From: a virus
Virus record (IMG/VR): IMGVR_UViG_3300025543_004106
Coordinates: 1-43,400 of that record
Direction: 5' to 3' (one strand)
DNA: 43,400 bases
Below, piece by piece: positions 1 to 7,624 of the stretch. Made by a program: the position numbers and the translations under genes. The stretch's first letter is position 1. Every line of letters starts with the position of its first letter. The notes beneath the pieces were generated by a model that worked only from the letters and a program-made list of their open reading frames with translations, did no database searches and had not been told where the DNA came from.

Positions 1-218
1 GATGCATTAGCTTCTGCTTTCATTAAGGCTTCACCTCTTAGAACAGTACCGTTTGGGTCTGTCCACTCACCTTGAGCGTTTACATATATACCAGCACCGG
101 CTCTATATTCTCCGTTTAGACTAGTGTCTGTATTATCCGTTCCACCCTCAGCGTTAGCGTTAGCACCTGCGTTTAAACTAGGTTTGTAAGGTTGTGTTGT
201 ATTTTCACCGTTTGCCAT
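1..218 (-). CDS. Probable structural protein, N-terminal part only
   Basis: This is an open frame starting at the ATG at 218 and running off the left edge, so only about 72 N-terminal residues are visible. The peptide begins MANGENTTQPYKPSLNAG and is rich in Asn, Gly, Ala and Thr with no hydrophobic segment, as in low-complexity N-termini of phage virion proteins. It shares the MANG start and the Asn/Gly/Pro-rich style with the 69-residue protein at 39401-39610 in the tail region. I do not recognise a family; a virion role is inference. Confidence 0.6.
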   Translation of the reverse strand, partial: MANGENTTQPYKPSLNAGANANAEGGTDNTDTSLNGEYRAGAGIYVNAQGEWTDPNGTVLRGEALMKAEANA

Positions 219-230
219 AATCTTTATTTT

Positions 231-632
231 TTAAAATTTACTTTCGTTTAATAGTTCGTTAATTTCTTTTTGTATATCTTCTAGTGATTCTGAGATCTTA
301 AAGTCTAAACCTGCTTTAAAGTGTACCTCGTCAAAACCATCTTTGAATATTATAATGTGTGGGATTGTTCTTACCTTGTATTTCTTTTTAGCTTTAGATG
401 CTTTAGCGATATCACATCTGTAATATTTAACGCCTTTTACTTTATTCCAATGTTCAAAAGAATTATCATCATTGAACGAAGCCCAGAATTCTACTACGAC
501 TATTGAAATATTATCATCTTGGAAAGCTGATCTTCCTTCTACAGCTTGTTCGAAATCAGCATCAGTTAAAATCTGTTGACTGTAAATCAAGTTTGAAAGT
601 AGTATCAGTATTATAACTATAAACTTTTTCAT
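231..632 (-). CDS. Exported thioredoxin-fold protein without the CXXC active site
   Basis: The 133-residue product starts with a clear Sec signal peptide (MKKFIVIILILLSNLIYSQQ), typical of flavobacterial exported proteins. The mature part has a thioredoxin-like pattern: a strand (ISIVVVEFWAS), a later VRTIPHIIIFKDG segment matching the cis-Pro loop of thioredoxins, and a C-terminal helix. The position that would hold WCGPC reads WASFNDDN, so there is no redox cysteine pair and an oxidoreductase role is unlikely. I chose the ATG at 632 because it gives the signal peptide and lies one base after the stop of the upstream gene; longer starts at 668 (ATG) and 671 (TTG) would overlap that gene. Probably periplasmic; function unknown. 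Confidence 0.75.
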   Translation of the reverse strand: MKKFIVIILILLSNLIYSQQILTDADFEQAVEGRSAFQDDNISIVVVEFWASFNDDNSFEHWNKVKGVKYYRCDIAKASKAKKKYKVRTIPHIIIFKDGFDEVHFKAGLDFKISESLEDIQKEINELLNESKF

Positions 633-633
633 A

Positions 634-918
634 TCAGTTTCTTTTTTGTAAGTCAAAAAGCCTCTCATCAATCTTCTTAAGTTGCTCTTTTATTTCTTCT
701 ACATCATCCTGAGTGTTAATAATAGCGTCTCTAATAGCTTCATCTTTCATTTGAAACTCTATTCTTTGAATTTCAGGCTCCGGAAGAGCTTTTGCTTCAT
801 TAATATCTGCTTGAAGTGAAAACCACATTCCGATAACAGTTGCAATAAAGAACAAAATTATTCCTATTGTTTTAAGATCTAGTGTGATTTTAGTTTCTTC
901 TCCTATCTGTTTTGCCAT
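634..918 (-). CDS. Single-TM coiled-coil protein, i-spanin-like candidate
   Basis: The 94-residue protein has a short N-terminal stretch, one hydrophobic membrane segment (about residues 16-36, IGIILFFIATVIGMWF) and a charged helical C-terminal half with heptad character (about 45-92). This is the topology of inner-membrane spanins (Rz-like), which bridge to the outer membrane in lysis of Gram-negative hosts. It lies among envelope-associated genes (beta-barrel-like protein, two-TM protein, exported thioredoxin-fold protein). Topology alone is weak evidence: no adjacent outer-membrane lipoprotein partner is visible, so it could be any small membrane-anchored coiled coil. Confidence 0.65.
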   Translation of the reverse strand: MAKQIGEETKITLDLKTIGIILFFIATVIGMWFSLQADINEAKALPEPEIQRIEFQMKDEAIRDAIINTQDDVEEIKEQLKKIDERLFDLQKRN

Positions 919-921
919 TTT

Positions 922-2112
922 TTATTTAAATGTATAGTTTAATCCGAATGTTGTTTGGTATAACTTACTATCCCACATTTGAGAATATTCACCCTCTATA
1001 AATATGCCGAAACTTTTTCCTAATTTAGTTCCTAAGGAAGCTCCAAAAGAATAGTCGTGCCATTGCTCTAATTTTGCATCTTGTCTTAACCCACCTTTAC
1101 CCCAATTATTTCTGTTCAGGTAGCTAAATTCTTTCTCACCTGCGATGTATTGGTGAGCAGGTAATATGTAATTAGCATAGGCATGCAACCAAAAATTTCT
1201 TTTATAATGGTAAAAATCTACTCCTACTATAGGAGCAATTTCCATCCAAGGGTCTAATAAATCCCAAGCTTCCCCATTAAACCTATTCATTAAACTAGGC
1301 ATTATATTTTCTCTAAATGATAAATCCGAATGAGCTACTTGAACACCATCTGCGTCTACCCAACACCAGTCTTGAGTTACATTTCCATTTTCATCTGTTG
1401 ATGTATAGAATATGTCATCATACCCATACATAAATCCTAATGTATACCAGGGATTTAATGGGTTTCCGTTTTCATCTAATTCATTTAACCATATTTCAGA
1501 TGGATTATAACCATAAGCTCGTTCATGCCCTCTTAGTATAGCTCCTGCTGATATACTAAATTTTTTACCAATTGGTAATCTTCCTCTTAATTCAGCTGAG
1601 TTATAATTTAAATTAATTTTACCTACTTCTCTAGCTTGTACTTTTGCAATATGGTACTTGCCTGTATGTTTTAAGAAGAAATTATAATTAGTAAAATCTT
1701 CACCTCTCCATCTTTCCTTTTCAAAATGGAATTGATACTCTAACCCAGTAACAGCTGATGTTGGAGCATAAAATACTAGTTGTTCTTCTGTACCATCGTA
1801 AAAGTTCTTAGGTTTTCTTTCGTAATCAAATCTAGCTAATTTCCTAATACCGAACCCATATCTGTAATCAAAAGGAAATACTTCAGTATTATTGACTACA
1901 TCTGGAATAGAGTATAAACTTCCATCAGGATTAGTTCTTAAAAAGTAAGTTGGCTCAGCGGCTTCTATAGAATTAGAAATATCCCCAGCTGCATATACTG
2001 TTCCATATTTTAAAAAATCTTTATATACAGATTTAAATAGGTTAGGCTTATCTTCTTGTGCTTGCGATTGTATTGAAAGCAGAATTGCAAGTAGTATTAG
2101 TAGTTTTTTCAT
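922..2112 (-). CDS. Exported outer-membrane beta-barrel-like protein
   Basis: The 396-residue protein begins with a signal peptide (MKKLLILLAILLSIQSQAQ). The rest has many alternating hydrophobic/polar strands rich in Tyr, Phe and Trp, and ends in a beta-strand with a near-terminal aromatic residue (QTTFGLNYTFK), the usual signature of barrels recognised by the BAM machinery. I do not recognise a precise family and see no porin or TonB plug motif. The 27-codon frame at 2109-2192 overlaps its start (ATGA), suggesting coupling. A phage gene for a host outer-membrane protein could alter the surface, for example for superinfection exclusion, or act in lysis; that is inference. A virion role is less likely because of the signal peptide. 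Confidence 0.75.
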   Translation of the reverse strand: MKKLLILLAILLSIQSQAQEDKPNLFKSVYKDFLKYGTVYAAGDISNSIEAAEPTYFLRTNPDGSLYSIPDVVNNTEVFPFDYRYGFGIRKLARFDYERKPKNFYDGTEEQLVFYAPTSAVTGLEYQFHFEKERWRGEDFTNYNFFLKHTGKYHIAKVQAREVGKINLNYNSAELRGRLPIGKKFSISAGAILRGHERAYGYNPSEIWLNELDENGNPLNPWYTLGFMYGYDDIFYTSTDENGNVTQDWCWVDADGVQVAHSDLSFRENIMPSLMNRFNGEAWDLLDPWMEIAPIVGVDFYHYKRNFWLHAYANYILPAHQYIAGEKEFSYLNRNNWGKGGLRQDAKLEQWHDYSFGASLGTKLGKSFGIFIEGEYSQMWDSKLYQTTFGLNYTFK

Positions 2113-2192
2113 CTTTGTATTTTAGGTTTATTATAGTTTATGTATTTATAAAAACCACTAATTAATAGTAATATAAAGGTTAATCTCTTCAT
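2109..2192 (-). CDS. Small hydrophobic ORF upstream of the beta-barrel gene
   Basis: This 27-codon frame starts MKRLTFILLLISGFYKYINY: a basic N-terminus followed by a hydrophobic stretch, like a signal anchor or a very small membrane protein. Its stop codon overlaps the start of the next gene (ATGA at 2109-2112), a junction type used repeatedly in this genome. It starts just downstream of the terminator at 2209-2233, so it would be the first frame of that transcript. It may be a leader peptide coupling translation of the exported protein. Its short length keeps confidence low. Confidence 0.45.
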   Translation of the reverse strand: MKRLTFILLLISGFYKYINYNKPKIQR

Positions 2193-2208
2193 ATAATTAA
2201 TTATTCAT

Positions 2209-2233
2209 AAAAAGAGGACTAATGCCCTCTTTT
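2209..2233 (-). terminator. Rho-independent terminator after the two-TM protein gene
   Basis: An 8-bp perfect stem (2210-2217 with 2226-2233, arms AAAAGAGG and CCTCTTTT) with an 8-nt loop is followed on the minus strand by a run of T. It lies directly downstream of the gene ending at 2255. Confidence 0.75.
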
Positions 2234-2254
2234 ACAAGTTACATTGATTTTAAG

Positions 2255-2512
2255 TTACTTTCCTCTGTTGCCGAATACTTTACCGATCTCAGCAATTCCA
2301 AAAGCACCTAATACTATCCATACAAAGGAATCGTATATAAATTCGTTTATTACTAAATCTGTACCGATGTATCCAGTTACTAGATCTGCTACTGCAAATA
2401 TTACCATTACAGCGAATGCTAAAAATCCTACTACAGATTTTTCGTTAATCTTATTATCGTCATCAAATAAATTTTTGAATGCCATTATCTTATCTTTTAA
2501 ATATTTAATCAT
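2255..2512 (-). CDS. Two-TM membrane protein, holin-like candidate
   Basis: The 85-residue protein has an N-terminal charged segment and two hydrophobic helices (about residues 28-48, VGFLAFAVMVIFAVADLV, and 60-80, FVWIVLGAFGIAEIG), then a short basic tail. Size and topology fit a class II holin, which would release endolysin through the inner membrane. The start at 2512 is preferred because its leader, GTTATATTATG, is the same as that of the gene starting at 10256; an alternative ATG at 2485 would give a product beginning MAFKNLF. It is a single-gene unit between two terminators. No endolysin gene is adjacent, so holin remains a topology-based suggestion. Confidence 0.6.
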   Translation of the reverse strand: MIKYLKDKIMAFKNLFDDDNKINEKSVVGFLAFAVMVIFAVADLVTGYIGTDLVINEFIYDSFVWIVLGAFGIAEIGKVFGNRGK

Positions 2513-2555
2513 AATATAACGTAATTAAGTGTAACGATTTAATAATAAATAGCTA

Positions 2556-2590
2556 TAAAAAAAAGAGACCCTGTATGTAAGGTCTCTTTT
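2556..2590 (-). terminator. Strong rho-independent terminator
   Basis: A 10-bp perfect inverted repeat (2561-2570 and 2581-2590, arms AAAAGAGACC and GGTCTCTTTT) has a 10-nt loop and is followed on the minus strand by eight or more T. It closes the unit ending with the zinc-ribbon gene at 2651-2872. The 60 bases between that gene and the stem hold no credible frame. Confidence 0.85.
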
Positions 2591-2650
2591 AGCATAGGCA
2601 ATAGTTAAACTACTTTAAGCATCTCATGATAGCTAAGGATGCGCCATATC

Positions 2651-2872
2651 TTATAATGTCTCTACCTCTTTAGGAAGAAACTCTGCGTTAACATGTCCGC
2701 AGTCAGTACAAGCAAATACTGGTATTGGGACATAGGTTGGTTTTCCTGTTCCGGTTAATAGTCCGGAAGCTTTTCTGATTAAAAGTACTTGTTGGAAATG
2801 TACGTGTCCGCATTCTTCACATACTACGCCTTGGGTTTGACTGATGTCAAAGTTCATTTGTGGTTGTTGCAT
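2651..2872 (-). CDS. Small zinc-ribbon protein
   Basis: The 73-residue protein has two CxxC knuckles about 35 residues apart (CEEC at 18-21 and CTDC at 55-58), each followed by GHV, making a near-symmetrical zinc-ribbon. Small proteins of this kind are common in T4-like phages, where their role is generally unknown; they may bind nucleic acid or protein partners. It starts two bases after the stop of the upstream TM/Lys-rich gene and is the last gene before the terminator at 2556-2590. Confidence 0.75.
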   Translation of the reverse strand: MQQPQMNFDISQTQGVVCEECGHVHFQQVLLIRKASGLLTGTGKPTYVPIPVFACTDCGHVNAEFLPKEVETL

Positions 2873-2873
2873 A

Positions 2874-3239
2874 TTACTTCTTTTTACTTTTAGTATTTTT
2901 CTTAGTAGTTGGTTTACCTTTCTCTACTGTTTTCTTCTTTGCCGGCTTACGTCCCTTACGAACATCTCCTTTTACTGCATCCACTATATCTCCAGCTTGG
3001 CTACCAACTTCTTTAATAGCTTCTACTACATCTTTAGTTTCTTGCTTAACTCTCTTAGTTCTTCTTTTAACTTCTTTTTTAACCTTCTTTGCTTTTTCCT
3101 GGATTTCTTCTACTGTATCTTCGATCACATCTGGGATATAGTCGTTGTCTCTGTCTTCGATTTTATCCAGTTTAGTTAATACTATTACGATTGCTGCTAC
3201 AAGGAGAATTACTCCTAATGTTACTAATAATGTACTCAT
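2874..3239 (-). CDS. TM protein with Lys-rich helical tail
   Basis: The 121-residue protein has an N-terminal membrane helix (about 4-22, LLVTLGVILLVAAIVIVL), then an acidic DRDNDYIPD segment resembling Asp-rich calcium-binding loops, a long charged helix rich in Lys and Glu (about 40-90), and a very basic C-terminus made of Lys, Thr and Arg. The layout resembles YtxH-like small membrane proteins with coiled-coil tails. Its start overlaps the preceding stop by 4 bp (ATGA). Function unknown; a membrane-tethered DNA- or wall-contacting tail is possible but unproven. Confidence 0.65.
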   Translation of the reverse strand: MSTLLVTLGVILLVAAIVIVLTKLDKIEDRDNDYIPDVIEDTVEEIQEKAKKVKKEVKRRTKRVKQETKDVVEAIKEVGSQAGDIVDAVKGDVRKGRKPAKKKTVEKGKPTTKKNTKSKKK

Positions 3240-3727
3240 TTTTTATCTTTTTTTTGTTTATGTTTCTCTATTATATAATAGTAAAATTCAATTAGTGTAT
3301 CATCGTAATTTGCTAACTCTTCCCAGAGTTCCTCTTTTGCGATAGGTACTTTATCCCTAATAGCTTCTACTAACTCTTCTAACTTTCTAGTTTCGTCTTT
3401 ATGAAAATCTTCTAATAATCTTTTCCTTCTAGCTCTATCTAATGAACTCTCTTCTACGTATTTCCCTACATCATGATACAGTCTAGTATATTTTTCATTT
3501 AAAGTATGCTCTACAAGTTCAGCTTCGTACCTATAAGGCCCTATATCAAAGTCTCCGTTAAGTATCCTATCACTTAGTGGTACTCTTTTAGATAATGGCT
3601 TTGTCTTAGACGTATACTTTCTCCACCACTTAAACCTATCATAAGGTTTTTTGTAGTAGTTTTTAGTGAAAAAATTTTCAAGCCATTCTACTGAATGAGC
3701 TGGTGTATATGGTAATTCTGTTATCAT
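3236..3727 (-). CDS. Hypothetical charged helical protein
   Basis: The 163-residue soluble protein is rich in aromatic and basic residues in the N-terminal third (FFTKNYYKKPYDRFKWWRKY) and strongly helical and charged in the C-terminal half. There are no signal, membrane segment or cysteine motifs. It overlaps the next gene by 4 bp (ATGA), so the two are probably translationally coupled. I do not recognise the family. Confidence 0.7.
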   Translation of the reverse strand: MITELPYTPAHSVEWLENFFTKNYYKKPYDRFKWWRKYTSKTKPLSKRVPLSDRILNGDFDIGPYRYEAELVEHTLNEKYTRLYHDVGKYVEESSLDRARRKRLLEDFHKDETRKLEELVEAIRDKVPIAKEELWEELANYDDTLIEFYYYIIEKHKQKKDKK

Positions 3728-3750
3728 ACTTAAAGATATGAAGAATAATC

Positions 3751-4044
3751 CTAATCACAAACTTTTTTCACAGATAACTCAGATTTCGCTAAAGCAAGCA
3801 ATACTTCAGCAGATAGGTGGTTTACTCTATCGGAATGTCGCGCAATATTTACAACCGTCTCTATTAATTCTAATTCAGTATAGCTTTCAGAGATATTATT
3901 AAATCTTCTGTTTTTAACAGTTAGTTCTCCGTTAGTATCTTCGTAGATATAATTTGTTGGTACGTTTTCACCTCCTCTACCCGGTATAGTATATGTACCG
4001 CCTTGATCACTAAGTTCGTAATATTTTTTAATTGAATCGCTCAT
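3751..4044 (-). CDS. Hypothetical protein
   Basis: The 97-residue protein has an N-terminal Gly/Tyr/Thr-rich part (about 13-50) and a C-terminal helix (about 55-95). No known motif is seen. The start is preceded by AAAAGTTATG, the start context recurrent in this window, which supports the ATG at 4044. It belongs to the run of small genes downstream of the terminator at 4621-4650. Confidence 0.65.
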   Translation of the reverse strand: MSDSIKKYYELSDQGGTYTIPGRGGENVPTNYIYEDTNGELTVKNRRFNNISESYTELELIETVVNIARHSDRVNHLSAEVLLALAKSELSVKKVCD

Positions 4045-4057
4045 AACTTTTATTTTT

Positions 4058-4417
4058 CTACTTCTCTACCTCTTTAATATTACCTTCTTCATCGAAATAC
4101 TTATCTTTCGTTTTACCATTTAGAAAGTCAACTCTAGTTTTTACTTTATCTAAATCTTCAGATACTTCTGTATATCCTTGTTCTTGTAGGTCTAGTATCA
4201 TTGAATCAATACGTCCTGCGGTTTCTTGCAGTTCGTCGTCTACTGCTGTCTTAAGTAGTAATATAGCTTGTTCTAAAGATACTTTTGGATCAATCCCTTC
4301 TCTTATTGGTCCTATTGGTTTTGATATTCCATCTCCTAGATCTGTAGATAGATTTGTTTTACTTTCTGCTTTATCTATTAACGCTGTTGCTTGTGCTAAA
4401 CTTAACCGTATTCTCAT
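4058..4417 (-). CDS. Hypothetical helical protein
   Basis: The 119-residue protein is predominantly helical with regular Leu/Ile spacing (for example SLEQAILLLKTAVDDELQE) and an acidic C-terminus. It has no membrane segment or cysteine. I do not recognise the family. It is 13 bases upstream of the next gene, so probably in the same transcript. Confidence 0.65.
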   Translation of the reverse strand: MRIRLSLAQATALIDKAESKTNLSTDLGDGISKPIGPIREGIDPKVSLEQAILLLKTAVDDELQETAGRIDSMILDLQEQGYTEVSEDLDKVKTRVDFLNGKTKDKYFDEEGNIKEVEK

Positions 4418-4459
4418 TATAGTTTGTTTTTATGTTTCTGTTTTCTCAAGTATTTTTTT

Positions 4460-4576
4460 TTATTCCTCTCCGGTAAAGGTACCCTCAATGCATCTCTCCA
4501 TTCCTGGTAAGTTCTTGTTATTGTCTGTAATGTCCTTGTTCCATTCTTCATTATAGTACATAAAACTGTCTGCCAT
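4460..4576 (-). CDS. Possible 38-residue small protein
   Basis: The frame reads MADSFMYYNEEWNKDITDNN and ends GTFTGEE; it is acidic and polar. The ATG at 4576 coincides with the end of the candidate promoter box at 4576-4589, so the mRNA might be nearly leaderless, or translation may begin at the internal ATG at residue 6. The space from 4418 to 4765 holds only this frame, a terminator and a folded RNA candidate. Whether it is translated is uncertain. Confidence 0.4.
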   Translation of the reverse strand: MADSFMYYNEEWNKDITDNNKNLPGMERCIEGTFTGEE

Positions 4577-4589
4577 ACCTAAATATAAG
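4576..4589 (-). promoter_or_regulatory. Candidate promoter box, copy 1 (CTTATATTTAGGTA)
   Basis: The 14-bp minus-strand sequence CTTATATTTAGGTA is identical at 10274-10287. Both copies lie just downstream of a rho-independent terminator and just upstream of a frame, as expected for promoters restarting transcription. No promoter class was assigned from the sequence. Confidence 0.4.
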
Positions 4590-4620
4590 GAATTTTATTA
4601 TAAATATCTACTCAAAACAT

Positions 4621-4650
4621 ATAAAAAGACCCTGCCGGTACCGAGAGGGC
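4621..4650 (-). terminator. Rho-independent terminator of the chaperone unit
   Basis: On the minus strand, CCCT (4649-4646) pairs with AGGG (4633-4630) around an inner CG/CG stack, followed by TCTTTTTAT (4629-4621). It lies downstream of the groEL and histone-like genes and upstream of the candidate promoter at 4576-4589. The 5' arm shares a few bases with the outer helix of the RNA candidate at 4648-4756, so the two structures may compete. Confidence 0.6.
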
Positions 4651-4756
4651 CTTTGCAAATGACTTACCCTGGTACGCTGTTCTTATGGGTAGCGTGGTAG
4701 GTACTTTTGAGAATTTGCGCGTGGCAAAGCCAAGAGAGAGAGGAACGCCCTCTCCC
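4648..4756 (-). ncRNA. Candidate structured RNA downstream of groEL
   Basis: This stretch is more GC-rich than its surroundings, has no good frame, and on the minus strand can fold through several nested helices: GGCTTT (4731-4726) with AAAGGCC (4654-4648, one bulge), GCAAAT with ATTTGC, TACC with GGTA, and ACGCT with AGCGT capping a 12-nt loop. The loop ACCC could also pair with GGGT to form a pseudoknot. A separate hairpin, GAGAGG-GCGTT-CCTCTC, lies at 4738-4754 on the side of the preceding gene. It is not a tRNA (no T-loop, no cloverleaf). It may be an ncRNA, a 3' UTR element or an extended terminator; the pairing was found by eye. Confidence 0.4.
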
Positions 4757-4765
4757 TTCGCTCGT

Positions 4766-5067
4766 CTACTTGCCTTCTGCTACCGATTCTTTTCGGTAGT
4801 CTGTTACTAGTTTCTTAATCTCGCCAATAGCTTTTCTAGCATTTGCTTGAGACTTCTTAGTAGTTCCGTTGTGTTGTTCTTGAAAGTCTGTAAATAATCC
4901 TTCAATTTGTTCGAATAACTCTTGTTTTTTACTCATTGGTTTTGTTTTTTTATTAATTCTAGTTTTTGGGTATGTCATTTCTGTCTTAACTAACCTACTA
5001 CCCTTATAGGTCCATGTATCATAAAGATCGTATTCGTTCTTGTACTTTCTAGTTGTTACTTTTTCCA

Positions 5068-5068
<1 letters not shown>
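4766..5068 (-). CDS. Histone H1-like (Hc1-type) protein
   Basis: The 100-residue protein is basic. Its C-terminal part (about residues 45-100) resembles the Bacteroidetes/Chlamydia Hc1 family: a helical segment with LFEQIEGLFTDFQEQ, then Lys-rich SQANARKAIGEIKKL and YRKES, matching the family pattern of a helix followed by ARKA..E(L/I)K.L...(Y/I)RKE. Such proteins bind DNA and compact nucleoids. The start codon overlaps the groEL stop (TAATG at 5070-5066), favouring this start, but an internal ATG at 4936 would yield just the Hc1-like domain. The role in the phage, such as DNA packing or host nucleoid control, is inference. Confidence 0.55.
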
Positions 5069-6729
<1,661 letters not shown>

Positions 6730-6730
6730 A

Positions 6731-7033
6731 TTACTTATCTTCGTTAATTGTTGCTAATATTTCTTTATCTTGTATTATGTAATATTCTTCTCCGTCATAG
6801 TCAAATCGAAGAGTTCCGATCTTAGGAACTAATACTACATCTCCTACTTTAGCTTGTACGGTGACGTATTTTCCGAACTCAGACATACGCCCTGGTCCTA
6901 CTGCTAGTACTTCTCCTATTTCAGGTTTCTCTTTCCCCATATCAGGAATTACTATATTACCGTACATTTGTTCACCTTCGTCTAATGGCTTAATTAGAAC
7001 TCGATCGTTCTGTGGAATTAATGATTTACTCAT
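6731..7033 (-). CDS. groES: Co-chaperonin GroES
   Basis: The 100-residue protein matches GroES: PQNDRVLIKPL at the N-terminus, a mobile-loop region containing GNIVIPD (the hydrophobic IVI would dock onto GroEL), EIGEVLAVGPGR, and VGDVVLVPKIGTLRFDYDGEEYYIIQDKEIL-like core strands (only the order is noted here). It immediately precedes groEL, as in bacterial operons, so the two are co-transcribed. The start at 7033 has the recurrent AGTTATACATG leader. T4-type phages usually supply a GroES analogue (gp31) that uses the host GroEL; here both partners are encoded. Confidence 0.96.
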   Translation of the reverse strand: MSKSLIPQNDRVLIKPLDEGEQMYGNIVIPDMGKEKPEIGEVLAVGPGRMSEFGKYVTVQAKVGDVVLVPKIGTLRFDYDGEEYYIIQDKEILATINEDK

Positions 7034-7106
7034 GTATAACTTTTTTTTATGTTTATATTAATATATGAATTTTATTTTAAAAGACAAACCCTAGAGCGGT
7101 TATAAC

Positions 7107-7526
7107 CTATTTAATTTTAATTGTTTTTGCTTTTTTAGATTCCGCGATTGGAATAAATAGATGTAGCAAACCATCTTTCATCTCTGCTTCTAATTTCTCA
7201 AGTTCGAATTTAGCTGCAACTTTATATCCTAAATTAAAAGATCTAGAAGCTAATCCTTTATAAATGTAGCCGCTGTAGTCGAAGTTTTCGTCATTAGGTT
7301 TATCGTAGATAATTTTTAAAAGATCTCCATCAACTTCTAGTTGAATGTCTTTCTTAGTTAGACCAGTACAGGCAACTTCAAAATGAAGTCCTTCTTCGTC
7401 ATAAAAAATATCTAGTGGGTGTGGTTGTTTGTTTTCAAACGTAGTTGGTTGAAAAACGCCGTCTGCCTTGAATAGGTTCCGGAATAGTAGGTCGAACGGT
7501 GTACGTTCTTTGAATAATGTACTCAT
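7107..7526 (-). CDS. Small heat-shock protein, Hsp20/alpha-crystallin family
   Basis: The 139-residue protein has a short N-terminal arm (RTPFDLLFRNLF), an alpha-crystallin domain (about 35-125) with the family features DIFYDEEGLHFEVACTG, LEVDGDLLKI, ASRSFNLGYKV, the strand AEMKDGLLHLFIPIA, and a C-terminal IKIK resembling the I-x-I oligomerisation motif. It would hold unfolding proteins for GroEL/ES refolding. About 70 bases separate it from groES. The upstream minus-strand leader contains a small hairpin (CCGA-GAGCT-TCGG), which might be a thermosensor-like element, but that is speculative. Confidence 0.92.
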   Translation of the reverse strand: MSTLFKERTPFDLLFRNLFKADGVFQPTTFENKQPHPLDIFYDEEGLHFEVACTGLTKKDIQLEVDGDLLKIIYDKPNDENFDYSGYIYKGLASRSFNLGYKVAAKFELEKLEAEMKDGLLHLFIPIAESKKAKTIKIK

Positions 7527-7624
7527 ATCATTTAGTTTTGTGAGGCCGAAGCTCTCGGTTAGTTTAAAATAAAAATTGCTCTAAGGTCTATCTCTATTTT
7601 ATATACATATATACGTTTTTACTT

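Noticed and set aside
633-671. Longer N-terminus for the exported thioredoxin-fold protein
   Set aside because: It would hide the signal peptide behind 13 residues, overlap the upstream gene by about 38 bp, and begin with TTG or a poorly supported ATG.
4648-4756. tRNA gene
   Set aside because: Long-range pairing exists but no anticodon arm, T-loop (GTTC) or 7-bp acceptor stem with CCA/discriminator is present.
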